A stretch of 9,806 nucleotides of DNA from an uncultured Synechococcaceae cyanobacterium (GTDB lineage: Bacteria > Cyanobacteriota > Cyanobacteriia > PCC-6307 > Cyanobiaceae), in NCBI GenBank assembly GCA_902538695.1, contig CACBGC010000031.1, positions 1 through 9,806 of the forward strand. Direction: 5' to 3'. Positions 1 through 7,439 of this stretch are shown here, one piece after another. Every line of letters starts with the position of its first letter. The first letter of the stretch is position 1. Both the position numbers and the translations under genes were made by a program. The notes under the pieces are model-generated. The model did no database searches. It was not told where the DNA came from and saw only the letters and a list, made by a program, of their open reading frames with translations.

Positions 1-140
1 ATTGAATCAGAAGGTTTACCATAGGGAGTAATGATTTCTAGTTCTCTTGAGTAATCTATTTGATCCATTGAATAAAATCCACTTCCACCAATCACTCCTA
101 ATCTTGATTTTTCAATTGGTAATAAATGTTCTTTATTCAT
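1..140 (-). CDS. mtnP: S-methyl-5'-thioadenosine phosphorylase, N-terminal fragment
   Basis: Only the first 46 codons lie in the window; the gene continues beyond position 1. The family (MTAP, purine nucleoside phosphorylase superfamily) cleaves methylthioadenosine with phosphate to adenine and methylthioribose-1-phosphate, the first step in recovering the by-product of polyamine and other SAM-dependent reactions; it is cytosolic. Visible support: the N-terminal strand and phosphate loop GVIGGSGFYSM (residues 15-25), including the Gly-Gly-Ser turn that binds phosphate, followed at the right spacing by TPYGKPSDS (residues 38-46), the TP(F/Y)GKPSD signature of the family. The ATG at 138-140 is chosen because it is the only ATG ahead of the conserved strand and leaves a normal short leader of about 14 residues. 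No Shine-Dalgarno is visible. It diverges from the selD fusion with just 10 bp between the two start codons, so its promoter must lie in the neighbour's coding sequence or the mRNA is nearly leaderless. Confidence 0.9.
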   Translation of the reverse strand, partial: MNKEHLLPIEKSRLGVIGGSGFYSMDQIDYSRELEIITPYGKPSDS

Positions 141-150
141 AGTGATTTAA

Positions 151-2322
151 ATGACTTTTAATCATCTGGTACTAGTTGGAGGAGGACACTCGAATGTTTC
201 TTTATTGAAGAAATGGTTAATGTTTCCGAAATTAATGCCAGAAATTCCTGTTTCAATTATATCTAGAGATTCTCATTTGGTTTATTCGGCTATATTCCCA
301 TCGGTGATTTCAAAATCAATCACTTTAGAAGAGAGTTTAATTGATATAAAATCTTTAGCAAAAAATGCAAAAGTATCTTTCATAGAAGAAGAAGTAAAGG
401 ATATTGATTTCAATCTAAAGAAAATTGTTTTAAGTAATAGACCTTCAGTAAATTATTCGAAGTTGGTGCTTAATTATGGAAGTCAAACAATAATTCCAAA
501 AGAATTTGAATCACTAGTTAAAAATCGAAATGCTTTTTCAATTAAACCTTTTTTAAGTGCTTATGACTCAATACTAAAAGAGGACACTTTTGATTCAGTT
601 AATGAACTTCCATTTGTAATTGTTGGGAGTGGCCTTGCTGCAATTGAAGTATCTTATGCTTTGAGAAAAAGATGGGAAGATAGACCTTTAAAACTACTAT
701 GTGATTCAAGAAAAATTAATAATAAAATTCTAAAAAGTTTACGGAATTCCAATATTGATTTAGTTGAAAAACTTAATTTTGATTATGGCAAGATTCTTTT
801 ATGTACTGGAAATACATCTCCGTTATGGGCACAAAAAAAATTATTAGATTCGGACTCTTATGGCAGAATAACTACAGATCAGAATTTACAGATAAAAAGT
901 TACTCTGGCATCTTTGCTGTCGGTGATTGCGCAGTTGTAGGTTCAGCAAAAAGACCAGCATCTGGAGTTTTTGCAGTAAAAGCTGTAAATACATTAGTAA
1001 AAAATCTAAAAAAAAATATAGAAGGGAGATCACTAAAAAAGTGGTTTCCTCAACAGATCGGATTGCAAATAGTAAATATATTTACAAGCCATCATCCAAA
1101 GGCTTTTGCTATTTATCGCAATTTTGTTTTCGGCCCTTCTTTTATTTTTTGGATTTTAAAGCATAAAATTGATCTCAACTTTATTAAAAAGTTCAGATCA
1201 AAAAGGCTAATTATGAAAACTAGTGAAAAAAATATTTCATTGAATGATTGCAGAGGATGTGCAGCTAAGATCCCTCAGTTTGTTTTGAATAAATCATTAA
1301 TAAATTCTAATTTAAATTCTTTTGCCTCATCACCTGAAGATTCAGTTGAGATATATCAAAATGGTCAAGATATTATCTTGCAAAGTGTAGATGGATTTCC
1401 TGCTTTGGTAAGTGATCCTTGGCTTAATGCAAAAATTACTACTTTGCATGCTTGCTCAGATTTGTGGGCATGCGGAGCAAAACTTTCATCCGCGCAGGCT
1501 TTAATTTCGTTACCAAAAGTTGAAAGGGAATTTCAGAGTTACCTCTTTTCTCAATCACTTCAAGGTATAAAATCAACAGTTGATGATCATGGAGGTGAAT
1601 TACTTGGAGGCCATACTTTCGAGGCAAGAAGTTTAGTAAATAAACCTTATTCATTAGGAATAGATATTTCTTTAACAGTTCAAGGTATTTTAAAAAATGG
1701 AGCAAAACCATGGCTTAAATCTGGAATGAATATTGGAGATATTCTCATGATGTCTAGACCTCTTGGCGTTGGGATTTACTTTGCTGGTCAAATGCAAAAT
1801 ATTAATATTCTATGTAGTTCTTCTGCAGTAATTAATAATTTAGTGAAGAGTCAGCAATATTTGCTTGATGAGATTTATCTTTTTCAAAATCAATTTAAAG
1901 AATCATTAGTCAATGCTGCAACTGACATTACTGGATATGGATTTATTGGACATCTTAAAGAAATGGTTGAATCATCTAATTTATATAGACAAAGCAATAA
2001 TCTTGAGCCACTAAAAGTTTTATTAGATTTATTTGCATTTAAAGCTTATCCTGGAGTATTTGGTTTAATAAGAAAAGATGTTAAAAGTACTTTCTTTGAA
2101 TCTAATAAAGAAATTTTTGACAAAATTTATAAAGTAAATAAGCAAAAAAGAATAATTAATTTTTTAAACGAAAATTCATTAGATCAAGAGACTTTTAACG
2201 AGAGAATATCATTACTATTAGATCCTCAGACATGTGGACCCTTGTTGATTAGTTGCAATCGTAAATATGAAAATGTTCTTAAGGATAAATGGTACAAGGT
2301 TGGAGAGGTTGTAAAAATGTAA
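151..2322 (+). CDS. selD: FAD/NAD(P)H oxidoreductase-selenide,water dikinase fusion
   Basis: This is a two-domain protein of 723 aa. Residues 1 to about 345 form an NDH-2-like pyridine nucleotide-disulfide oxidoreductase: FAD-binding LVLVGGGHSN (6-15), a second dinucleotide loop VIVGSGLAAIEVSYALR (156-172), and the FAD-contacting FAVGDCAVVG (255-264). Residues 362-723 form a selenophosphate synthetase, which makes selenophosphate from selenide and ATP. Seen there: RGCAAK (368-373), with Cys370 and Lys373 aligning to E. coli Cys17 and Lys20 (Cys19 is Ala); SVDGFPALVSDP (412-423); the metal-binding SDLWACGA motif (436-443); GGHTFEAR (486-493); ATDITGYGFIGHL (590-602); and DPQTC (691-695). E. 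coli SelD is about 350 aa, so the C-terminal half is full length. No in-frame TGA is present, so it is not itself a selenoprotein. Cyanobacteria and some other groups are known to carry this fusion. A redox domain delivering reduced selenium to the kinase is my inference. The start is fixed because the Rossmann strand begins at residue 5. Confidence 0.9.
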   Translation: MTFNHLVLVGGGHSNVSLLKKWLMFPKLMPEIPVSIISRDSHLVYSAIFPSVISKSITLEESLIDIKSLAKNAKVSFIEEEVKDIDFNLKKIVLSNRPSVNYSKLVLNYGSQTIIPKEFESLVKNRNAFSIKPFLSAYDSILKEDTFDSVNELPFVIVGSGLAAIEVSYALRKRWEDRPLKLLCDSRKINNKILKSLRNSNIDLVEKLNFDYGKILLCTGNTSPLWAQKKLLDSDSYGRITTDQNLQIKSYSGIFAVGDCAVVGSAKRPASGVFAVKAVNTLVKNLKKNIEGRSLKKWFPQQIGLQIVNIFTSHHPKAFAIYRNFVFGPSFIFWILKHKIDLNFIKKFRSKRLIMKTSEKNISLNDCRGCAAKIPQFVLNKSLINSNLNSFASSPEDSVEIYQNGQDIILQSVDGFPALVSDPWLNAKITTLHACSDLWACGAKLSSAQALISLPKVEREFQSYLFSQSLQGIKSTVDDHGGELLGGHTFEARSLVNKPYSLGIDISLTVQGILKNGAKPWLKSGMNIGDILMMSRPLGVGIYFAGQMQNINILCSSSAVINNLVKSQQYLLDEIYLFQNQFKESLVNAATDITGYGFIGHLKEMVESSNLYRQSNNLEPLKVLLDLFAFKAYPGVFGLIRKDVKSTFFESNKEIFDKIYKVNKQKRIINFLNENSLDQETFNERISLLLDPQTCGPLLISCNRKYENVLKDKWYKVGEVVKM

Positions 2323-3570
2323 TTAATTTCTCTTTAATTTATCAATTTCCAAATACCTTAATCTTTTGATTTCCTTTCCCATCTCCTTCCCTGGATCCCA
2401 TCCTTCTTTTTTTAATGTTTCCCCATCTTTTTTTGATTTTACGAATTTGTAAATAAATAACCACTTAAACAATTTACGCCAGTAAGGTCCTCCATCACAA
2501 ATTAATAATTTGACTGTCTCATCATTAAGGTTCCTGTCTTCAATAAATTCTGTCCAACTTGATGGAGAAAAATGATTGAAATTTTTTTTGTTAGCATTAA
2601 ATATCTTTTTGATATTTATATAATCTTCTAATATTTTTATCTCACTATTATTTACCAAAAATCTTTTACATGCTTTTTCTAAATCTTCTGAATCTTTTAA
2701 TAAGTAAAGCATATGATTTCCCTTTAACTTCTTAATCCAATTTAGTCCTCTTAAAAATTTTTTATCGACTTTAATATTTTCATTTAAGATTGATATAATT
2801 TCCCATTTATGAATTATCGAAATCACATTAGTCAAATTATCGTGTTTGCATATTTCAGCTAGTTCCATCCTTATTCGAATGCCTAGTGCAGGAGGGTAAA
2901 TCATTTTCTGATGAGTTTCTGAACTTTTCCATGGCCATTGTCTAACTGTTTCTTGAGATTGTTTGAGTGAATTATTTGAAATATTGAAATCTAACCTAGA
3001 AGCATATTTTGCACATCTAATTAATCTACTTGGATCATCTGAAATGCTATTACTGTGAAGTAAGTTCAATCTTTTACTTTTTATATCAGAAATTCCTCCA
3101 TAAAGATCATAGATTTTTCTTGCCGAGACCTCGAAAGCTATTGAATTTATAGTGAAATCTCTCCTCTTAAGATCCTCCTCAATAGTACTTTTATTTACTG
3201 TGGGATTTAAGCCTGGAGCAGAATAAATTTCTTTTCTTGCAGAAGCAATATCAATTTTATGGTCATTAATATTTATTTCTACAGTGTTGTATAAATTAAA
3301 TTCCTTTATTAAGCATAAATCTACATTTACAATATTTTTTTTTATAAATTTTGCAAGAGAAATAGAGGATCCTTCAATAACAAGATCAATATCTACAGGT
3401 TTAGAAAACGATTTTTTGTGGAATTTACTAATTAATAAATCTCTTAAATAACCTCCAACAAAAGCTACTTTAATATTGTTATTAGATTCGATATATTTAG
3501 CAATTAGGTTATATAGATTAAATGGAGTTTTGATTAATTCCCCTTGGATGTAATCAGAGATATCGTTCAT
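2323..3570 (-). CDS. cca: tRNA nucleotidyltransferase (CCA-adding, class II / poly(A) polymerase family)
   Basis: A cytosolic enzyme of 415 aa expected to add or repair the 3' CCA of tRNAs. Motifs seen in order: GGYLRDLL (39-46, the GG-x-x-RD nucleotidyltransferase signature), VDIDLVIEG (59-67) with metal-binding Asp60 and Asp62, RRDFTINSIAF (136-146), LYGGISDI (156-163), and DPSRLIRCAKYASRL (179-193, the class II DPxRLxRxxRxAxRL element). The C-terminal 200 residues are lysine-rich and poorly conserved, as expected for the tRNA-binding body and tail. Some cyanobacteria and other bacteria divide the job between separate CC-adding and A-adding enzymes, so the exact specificity cannot be read here. 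The tRNA-Phe gene in this window does not encode a complete CCA, which fits a need for such an enzyme. The ATG lies 5 bp after the uvrD stop codon, so the two are very probably co-transcribed. Its stop codon directly abuts that of the convergent selD fusion. Confidence 0.88.
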   Translation of the reverse strand: MNDISDYIQGELIKTPFNLYNLIAKYIESNNNIKVAFVGGYLRDLLISKFHKKSFSKPVDIDLVIEGSSISLAKFIKKNIVNVDLCLIKEFNLYNTVEININDHKIDIASARKEIYSAPGLNPTVNKSTIEEDLKRRDFTINSIAFEVSARKIYDLYGGISDIKSKRLNLLHSNSISDDPSRLIRCAKYASRLDFNISNNSLKQSQETVRQWPWKSSETHQKMIYPPALGIRIRMELAEICKHDNLTNVISIIHKWEIISILNENIKVDKKFLRGLNWIKKLKGNHMLYLLKDSEDLEKACKRFLVNNSEIKILEDYINIKKIFNANKKNFNHFSPSSWTEFIEDRNLNDETVKLLICDGGPYWRKLFKWLFIYKFVKSKKDGETLKKEGWDPGKEMGKEIKRLRYLEIDKLKRN

Positions 3571-3575
3571 GAGTT

Positions 3576-5984
3576 TTAACTTACATAACGAATTGGAGCT
3601 AATCTGGGATCTAGAATTTTACTTCCTTTATCACCAAATTTAACTGCTAAAGATATTTTTTCCCCACTCCCAAAAATATGTATGATTTCACCTTTCCCAA
3701 ACTTTGAGTGAATTAGCATATCTCCAACTATCCAGCTTTTCCCTTTACTGGGACCTGAATATAATTTCCTTACTGCATTTATTGGTTTGTTAACAAATTC
3801 ATTTGGATTGTTTCGATCAACTCTAGTTAAACGATCAAGATGCCAATCTCTTCTAATTGAAGCACCACCAGTTTGTGGTAATTCGCCATCCATTAAATCT
3901 TCAGGTATTTCCGAAAGAAATATTGAAGGAATTGTTGCTTCACGCATACCACCCCATAATCTTCTTTCTCTGGCATGACTTAAGAAAACTCTTTCTTTAG
4001 CTCTAGTAATACCTACATAGCATAATCTTCTTTCCTCTTCAAGAAGTGAGGGAGTATCTATTGATCTATGGCTAGGGAAGAGACCTTGTTCTAGCCCAGT
4101 GATAAAAACATTTTGAAATTCTAAACCTTTACTATTATGCAGAGTCATGAGAGTTACAGAGTTAGGATTATTTTTCTTCGTATCATTATCAGTTGTTAAG
4201 GCTGCTGTAGAAAGAAATCCCTCTACATCTCCACTTTCTGTTTCTTCTTCATATTGAATAGCTGCATTAATTAGTTCTTGTAAATTATTTCTTCTATCTT
4301 CAGATTCTTCAGTCCCACTAGAGAGCAAGTCACTTAAATAACCACTTTTTTCTAATATGAGTTGTAGTAGTTGAGCAGGACCTGAATTTTCTAGATAACA
4401 CAGTAGATCATTCATAATTTCAGTAAATTTATTAATTCCTTTTGATGATCTGCCTATTGTTTCTTCAAGACTTTGCTTATCATTAAGAACCTCCCATAAT
4501 GGGATATTTAACCTATTAGATAGTTCATTAAGTTTTTGAATAGTAGTCTTACCAATCCCTCTTCTAGGAACATTTATGATTCGTAAAAGACTAACGTTAT
4601 CTGAAGAATTAATCAGAACTTTCAAATATGCTATAGCGTCTTTAATTTCTCTTCTATCATAAAAACGCAATCCTCCAAAAATTGTATAGGGAATGCGCCA
4701 CCTTACAAGAGATTCTTCTAGTACTCTCGACTGAGCTCTAGTTCGATATAAAATTGCAAAATTTTTCCAAATTGGGTTTTGATTATAGTTATTTAGTGAT
4801 TTTATTTTATTGGTAATTGCTTCTGCCTCGGAAATTTCATCATCACAGCTGAGTAACGTTAAAAGTTCCCCTTTTTCTTTAGTAGCCTTTAAAACTTTGT
4901 CAATTCTTTCGGAGTTGTTTTCAATTAGTGAGTTTGCAGCATCAAGGATATTGGAAGATGACCTATAATTATCTTCTAATTTAATTAAAGATGATTTTGT
5001 GTCGTTGTTGATTGATGTTTTAAAATCTTCTTGAAAACCAATTAAAATTCTGAAGTCAGCTGCTCTGAAACTATAAATACTCTGATCAGCATCCCCAACT
5101 ACAAAAATTGACCTATCTTGCCAATTGAAGAATTTTTTTGGTTCAGTATTCCCAGCCGTAATTAATTTTATAAGTTCATATTGTGTTCTATTAGTATCTT
5201 GATATTCGTCAACTAAAATATGTTTAAATCTTTTGTGCCAGTAATCTCTGACTATATCATTTTGCCTCAATAAGAAAACAGGTAAAAGCAGAAGATCATC
5301 AAAATCTAAAGAATTATTTTTTGACAGCGAAATCCTATATCTCTTGTAGGCTTCTGCAACTGTTTTATCAAAATTATTATCTGCTTTTTCTAAAAGATCA
5401 TTAGAGGTTAAGCATTGATTTTTAGCATTACTTATTAATCTTTTAATCTTTTTGGGATCATATCTTTTTGGGTCAAGATTCATATCTTGACTGATAATTT
5501 CTTTTACTAATGTTTGAGAATCTGTTTCATCATAAATTGAAAATTGTCTTGTCCATTTTAGGCCTTCTGGATCAGTATATTTTTCAATATCGTATCTCAG
5601 AAGTCTTGAAAATAAGGAATGGAAAGTACCAATCCAAAGGTTCTGAAGCCTTTCTTGGTGAACGTTTGTTCTTAATTGATTTTGATCAATTTCTTTGAGA
5701 GTTGTCCAAGGCTGACCAAATTGATTAAAAGCTAATTCTTGGGCTAGAAGAACCTCTAATCTTGATTTCATTTCTTTAGCAGCTTTGTTAGTGAATGTGA
5801 CTGCGAGAATGTTAAAGGGATCTATAGAGTTATTTTCAATAAGATTTGCAATTCTGTGTGTAAGAGCTTTAGTTTTCCCGCTACCTGCACCTGCTACAAC
5901 TAATAGTGGTCCATAAACATGTTTTACTGCTTGAAGTTGTTGATTGTTTAGGGACTTAAAAAGGAAATTGTTGGTTTGAGGCAC
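3576..5984 (-). CDS. uvrD: UvrD/PcrA-type superfamily 1A DNA helicase
   Basis: A 3'-5' DNA helicase acting in excision and mismatch repair and in removing stalled protein complexes from DNA. All SF1A motifs are visible: Q-motif Gln16 in LNNQQ, Walker A AGAGSGKT (31-38, Lys37), motif Ia TFTNKAAKEM (63-72), motif Ib GTFHSLFSRLLR (119-130), DEYQD (259-263), VGDADQSIYSFRAAD (296-310), LEDNYRSS (336-343), motif V VTLMTLHNSKGLEF (610-623), and motif VI YVGITRAKER (656-665). Residues from about 751 to 802 resemble the C-terminal Tudor-like domain that in PcrA/UvrD contacts RNA polymerase. Between motifs Ia and Ib there are about 40 residues instead of the 10-15 of Bacillus PcrA; I recall a similar insert in cyanobacterial UvrD, so it is lineage-typical rather than a defect. 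The start is GTG: an in-frame TGA lies a few codons upstream and no ATG precedes the Q-motif. It sits 22 bp after orf91 and 5 bp before cca, probably one operon. Confidence 0.95.
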   Translation of the reverse strand: MPQTNNFLFKSLNNQQLQAVKHVYGPLLVVAGAGSGKTKALTHRIANLIENNSIDPFNILAVTFTNKAAKEMKSRLEVLLAQELAFNQFGQPWTTLKEIDQNQLRTNVHQERLQNLWIGTFHSLFSRLLRYDIEKYTDPEGLKWTRQFSIYDETDSQTLVKEIISQDMNLDPKRYDPKKIKRLISNAKNQCLTSNDLLEKADNNFDKTVAEAYKRYRISLSKNNSLDFDDLLLLPVFLLRQNDIVRDYWHKRFKHILVDEYQDTNRTQYELIKLITAGNTEPKKFFNWQDRSIFVVGDADQSIYSFRAADFRILIGFQEDFKTSINNDTKSSLIKLEDNYRSSSNILDAANSLIENNSERIDKVLKATKEKGELLTLLSCDDEISEAEAITNKIKSLNNYNQNPIWKNFAILYRTRAQSRVLEESLVRWRIPYTIFGGLRFYDRREIKDAIAYLKVLINSSDNVSLLRIINVPRRGIGKTTIQKLNELSNRLNIPLWEVLNDKQSLEETIGRSSKGINKFTEIMNDLLCYLENSGPAQLLQLILEKSGYLSDLLSSGTEESEDRRNNLQELINAAIQYEEETESGDVEGFLSTAALTTDNDTKKNNPNSVTLMTLHNSKGLEFQNVFITGLEQGLFPSHRSIDTPSLLEEERRLCYVGITRAKERVFLSHARERRLWGGMREATIPSIFLSEIPEDLMDGELPQTGGASIRRDWHLDRLTRVDRNNPNEFVNKPINAVRKLYSGPSKGKSWIVGDMLIHSKFGKGEIIHIFGSGEKISLAVKFGDKGSKILDPRLAPIRYVS

Positions 5985-6006
5985 TTTTGGAAGGGTTTTT
6001 CAAAAA

Positions 6007-6282
6007 TCAGACTTTACTATGAGATTCAGATTCCGTTTCTAGATCTTCTAACGCTTTTTTTAAATTTATTAGTTCATTATTGTTATTAATTATTTCTTCA
6101 AATTTATTTTGAGGCATCTTTAATTTCATACTTCTGTCTAGAATTTCTTTTTCCAATCTCTTTTTATATGAGGAAATAAGTTTCTTTGATAATTTTAAAT
6201 CCTGTTGATCCAAAACTTTATTAAAATATATTTTTATATTAGCGGAAAAAAAATTTTTTATTTGAATTATTTCAACTATCAC
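6007..6282 (-). CDS. Small helical protein of unknown function (orf91)
   Basis: I do not recognise this 91-aa protein. It is charged and lysine/glutamate-rich. Residues 28-85 look almost wholly helical (SKKLISSYKKRLEKE, then NKFEEIINNNNELINLKKALEDLE) and could form a coiled coil; there is no signal peptide or membrane segment. It starts with GTG, since no ATG exists upstream in frame; a TTG at codon 24 is a possible later start, which would remove the hydrophobic N-terminal stretch. An A8T6 run at 6246-6259 crosses codons 9-13 and is a likely site of slippage or sequencing error, so the first dozen residues are the least secure. The stop codon lies 22 bp before the uvrD start, which suggests co-transcription with uvrD and cca. 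A role linked to the helicase is only a guess from position. That it is a real gene is supported by its filling the only gap between uvrD and the promoter region, with coding-like composition. Confidence 0.6.
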   Translation of the reverse strand: MIVEIIQIKNFFSANIKIYFNKVLDQQDLKLSKKLISSYKKRLEKEILDRSMKLKMPQNKFEEIINNNNELINLKKALEDLETESESHSKV

Positions 6283-6391
6283 TTTGGAATGAAGTTATTA
6301 ATTAAGAAGCGTTGCGTTAACTTTGAAATTGTATTGTTTTTAATAGCTTTGTATTATTCTTAAGATTGGTCTTTAAATTTTTACTTCAGGA
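6283..6391. promoter_or_regulatory. Divergent promoter region, cpeB (+) and orf91-uvrD-cca (-)
   Basis: This 109-bp AT-rich gap separates divergent start codons and must hold both promoters unless they lie in coding sequence. For cpeB the best -10 candidate is TATTAT at 6352-6357 (5 of 6 to consensus), which would give a leader of roughly 28 nt; no -35 at 16-18 bp is convincing. For the minus-strand operon the best -10 is TACAAT (read 6333 to 6328, 5 of 6), giving a leader of about 39 nt, again without a good -35. Weak or absent -35 elements are common in these AT-rich cyanobacteria. An AGGA directly touches the cpeB ATG and is too close to act as a normal ribosome binding site. Positions are by eye. 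Confidence 0.35.
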
Positions 6392-6904
6392 ATGTCAGTT
6401 TCAAAGAATAATCAACTATTGTTAGCCGATAAGAAATTAAATGATTTAAGCAACATAAAAGAATTTATTAATAGTGCAAACTCAAGATTAGATGCAATAA
6501 GCTCAATTACTAATAATTCGCATGCAATTGCAGCAGACGCTTTAACAGCAATGATTTGCGAAAATCAAGATTCACTTAATTCAAAAATATCTTTAAATAC
6601 AACTAATAAGATGTCCGTTTGTTTAAGAGATGGAGAAATAATCCTAAGGATTGTTGCTTATCTTTTAATTTCTAATGACGAATCAGTTTTAGAAAAAAGT
6701 TGTTTGAGGGACCTTAAAAATACTTATCTTGCTCTTGGGGTACCTTTAAGAAATGCAAGAAGGGTTTTTCAATTAATGCGAGATGCAACTATCTCTGATT
6801 TGAATTCAACAGTTAATAATATGAGTGGAAACAAAGGCTTTCTTCCTAAATTAATATCTGAAACAGAGTTTCAATTTGAAAGGATAATTAATCTTCTAAA
6901 CTAG
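6392..6904 (+). CDS. cpeB: Degenerate phycoerythrin beta subunit (single-bilin type)
   Basis: A phycobiliprotein beta chain of 170 aa (normal beta chains are 172-185 aa). The core chromophore pocket is clear: SRLDAISSIT (31-40) with Asp34 = consensus Asp39, MICENQ (54-59), VCLRDGEIILR (76-86) with Cys77 = consensus bilin-binding Cys82 plus Arg79 and Asp80 (= Arg84, Asp85), and CLRDLKNTYLALGVP (104-118). Aligned without gaps (offset 5), the Cys50 position is Ala45 while Cys61 remains as Cys56, so the doubly linked bilin cannot form. Cys73 is Leu68, the methylated Asn72 position is Ser67, and there is no cysteine after residue 104, so the C-terminal bilin is also lost. One phycoerythrobilin at Cys77 is predicted. 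No cpeA or linker gene is in the window. This matches the PE-III remnant known in high-light Prochlorococcus, thought to be a minor pigment or light sensor rather than an antenna. The 3' end overlaps convergent cpeS by 17 bp. Confidence 0.95.
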   Translation: MSVSKNNQLLLADKKLNDLSNIKEFINSANSRLDAISSITNNSHAIAADALTAMICENQDSLNSKISLNTTNKMSVCLRDGEIILRIVAYLLISNDESVLEKSCLRDLKNTYLALGVPLRNARRVFQLMRDATISDLNSTVNNMSGNKGFLPKLISETEFQFERIINLLN

Positions 6905-7439
6905 CTAAATTCCTTATCTCTGAAGTATGTGAAGTCTGTATAACTGAGTTATTTCCCAGATTTCTAATAGTAGAAAATCTGGATCTTACGTGAGCGGATA
7001 AAAAGGAAATTCTTTCTTCGGAAACTGTTGATTTATAAATAGTTTTAATGTGTAAATTATCTTGTTTATCAACAAAATAATTTGATGATGAAATAAAGGT
7101 TTCCGTATAACCTTTATTTCTTAGAACAATTCCTGAATTTTCATCTTTGGGTAAAAAAATCAGAATAGTTTCATCTCCCTCACTCATATAATCATCTTCC
7201 CAATCACTAATAGCTTGCCAGTTTATAGAAATAGCTATGCTCTCTAGGTTTAAACTGAATTTATAATTTTTAAAAATGTCAACGACTTTTTTATTTTTTT
7301 TGTTGATATGTTGTATATATATTTTACTAGTTGAGTTTTCAAATTCCTGAAAAGCTAAAGTGTGAGAACTTCTAATAGATTTCCACTCTCCTATACTTTT
7401 ATCAATGAATTGATTAATTATTGTTAGATTCTTCGTCAA
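6888..7439 (-). CDS. cpeS: CpeS/CpcS-family phycobiliprotein lyase
   Basis: A lipocalin-fold chromophore lyase of 183 aa that carries a bilin and attaches it to Cys82 of beta phycobiliproteins. Family landmarks: GEWKSIRSSHTLAFQEFE (17-34), the tryptophan-rich SINWQAISDWED (71-82), ILIFLPKDENSGIVLRNKGY (92-111), and ERISFLSAHVRSRFSTI (142-158), matching the ER(I/L)WF-x-x-x-x-x-R-R-x-S block of the family. The MED4 CpeS protein has been reported to attach 3Z-phycoerythrobilin to Cys82 of its CpeB, and the only consensus bilin cysteine left in this cpeB is that one. The start is an unusual TTG: in frame, a TAG stop lies four codons upstream and no ATG or GTG precedes the conserved GEWKS block. 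The start lies inside the end of orf59, implying translational coupling. The stop codon lies within the last codons of cpeB on the other strand. Confidence 0.92.
   Translation of the reverse strand: MTKNLTIINQFIDKSIGEWKSIRSSHTLAFQEFENSTSKIYIQHINKKNKKVVDIFKNYKFSLNLESIAISINWQAISDWEDDYMSEGDETILIFLPKDENSGIVLRNKGYTETFISSSNYFVDKQDNLHIKTIYKSTVSEERISFLSAHVRSRFSTIRNLGNNSVIQTSHTSEIRNLASLED

Noticed and set aside
927..1166. Open frame of 79 codons within the selD fusion, plus strand
   Set aside because: It lies in another frame of a strongly motif-bearing gene and its translation is low-complexity Lys/Ser-rich with no recognisable domain.
1439..1711. Open frame of 90 codons antisense to the SelD domain
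   Set aside because: Antisense shadow over conserved SelD motifs; leucine-rich composition is what reverse reading of this sequence gives, and no domain is seen.
151..2322. Selenocysteine codon or SECIS-like element in the selD fusion
   Set aside because: The frame contains no internal TGA; the catalytic position is an ordinary Cys codon.
3787..3978. Plus-strand open frame antisense to uvrD (a second one lies at 5510-5698)
   Set aside because: Both oppose well-conserved helicase regions and show no motif or start signal.
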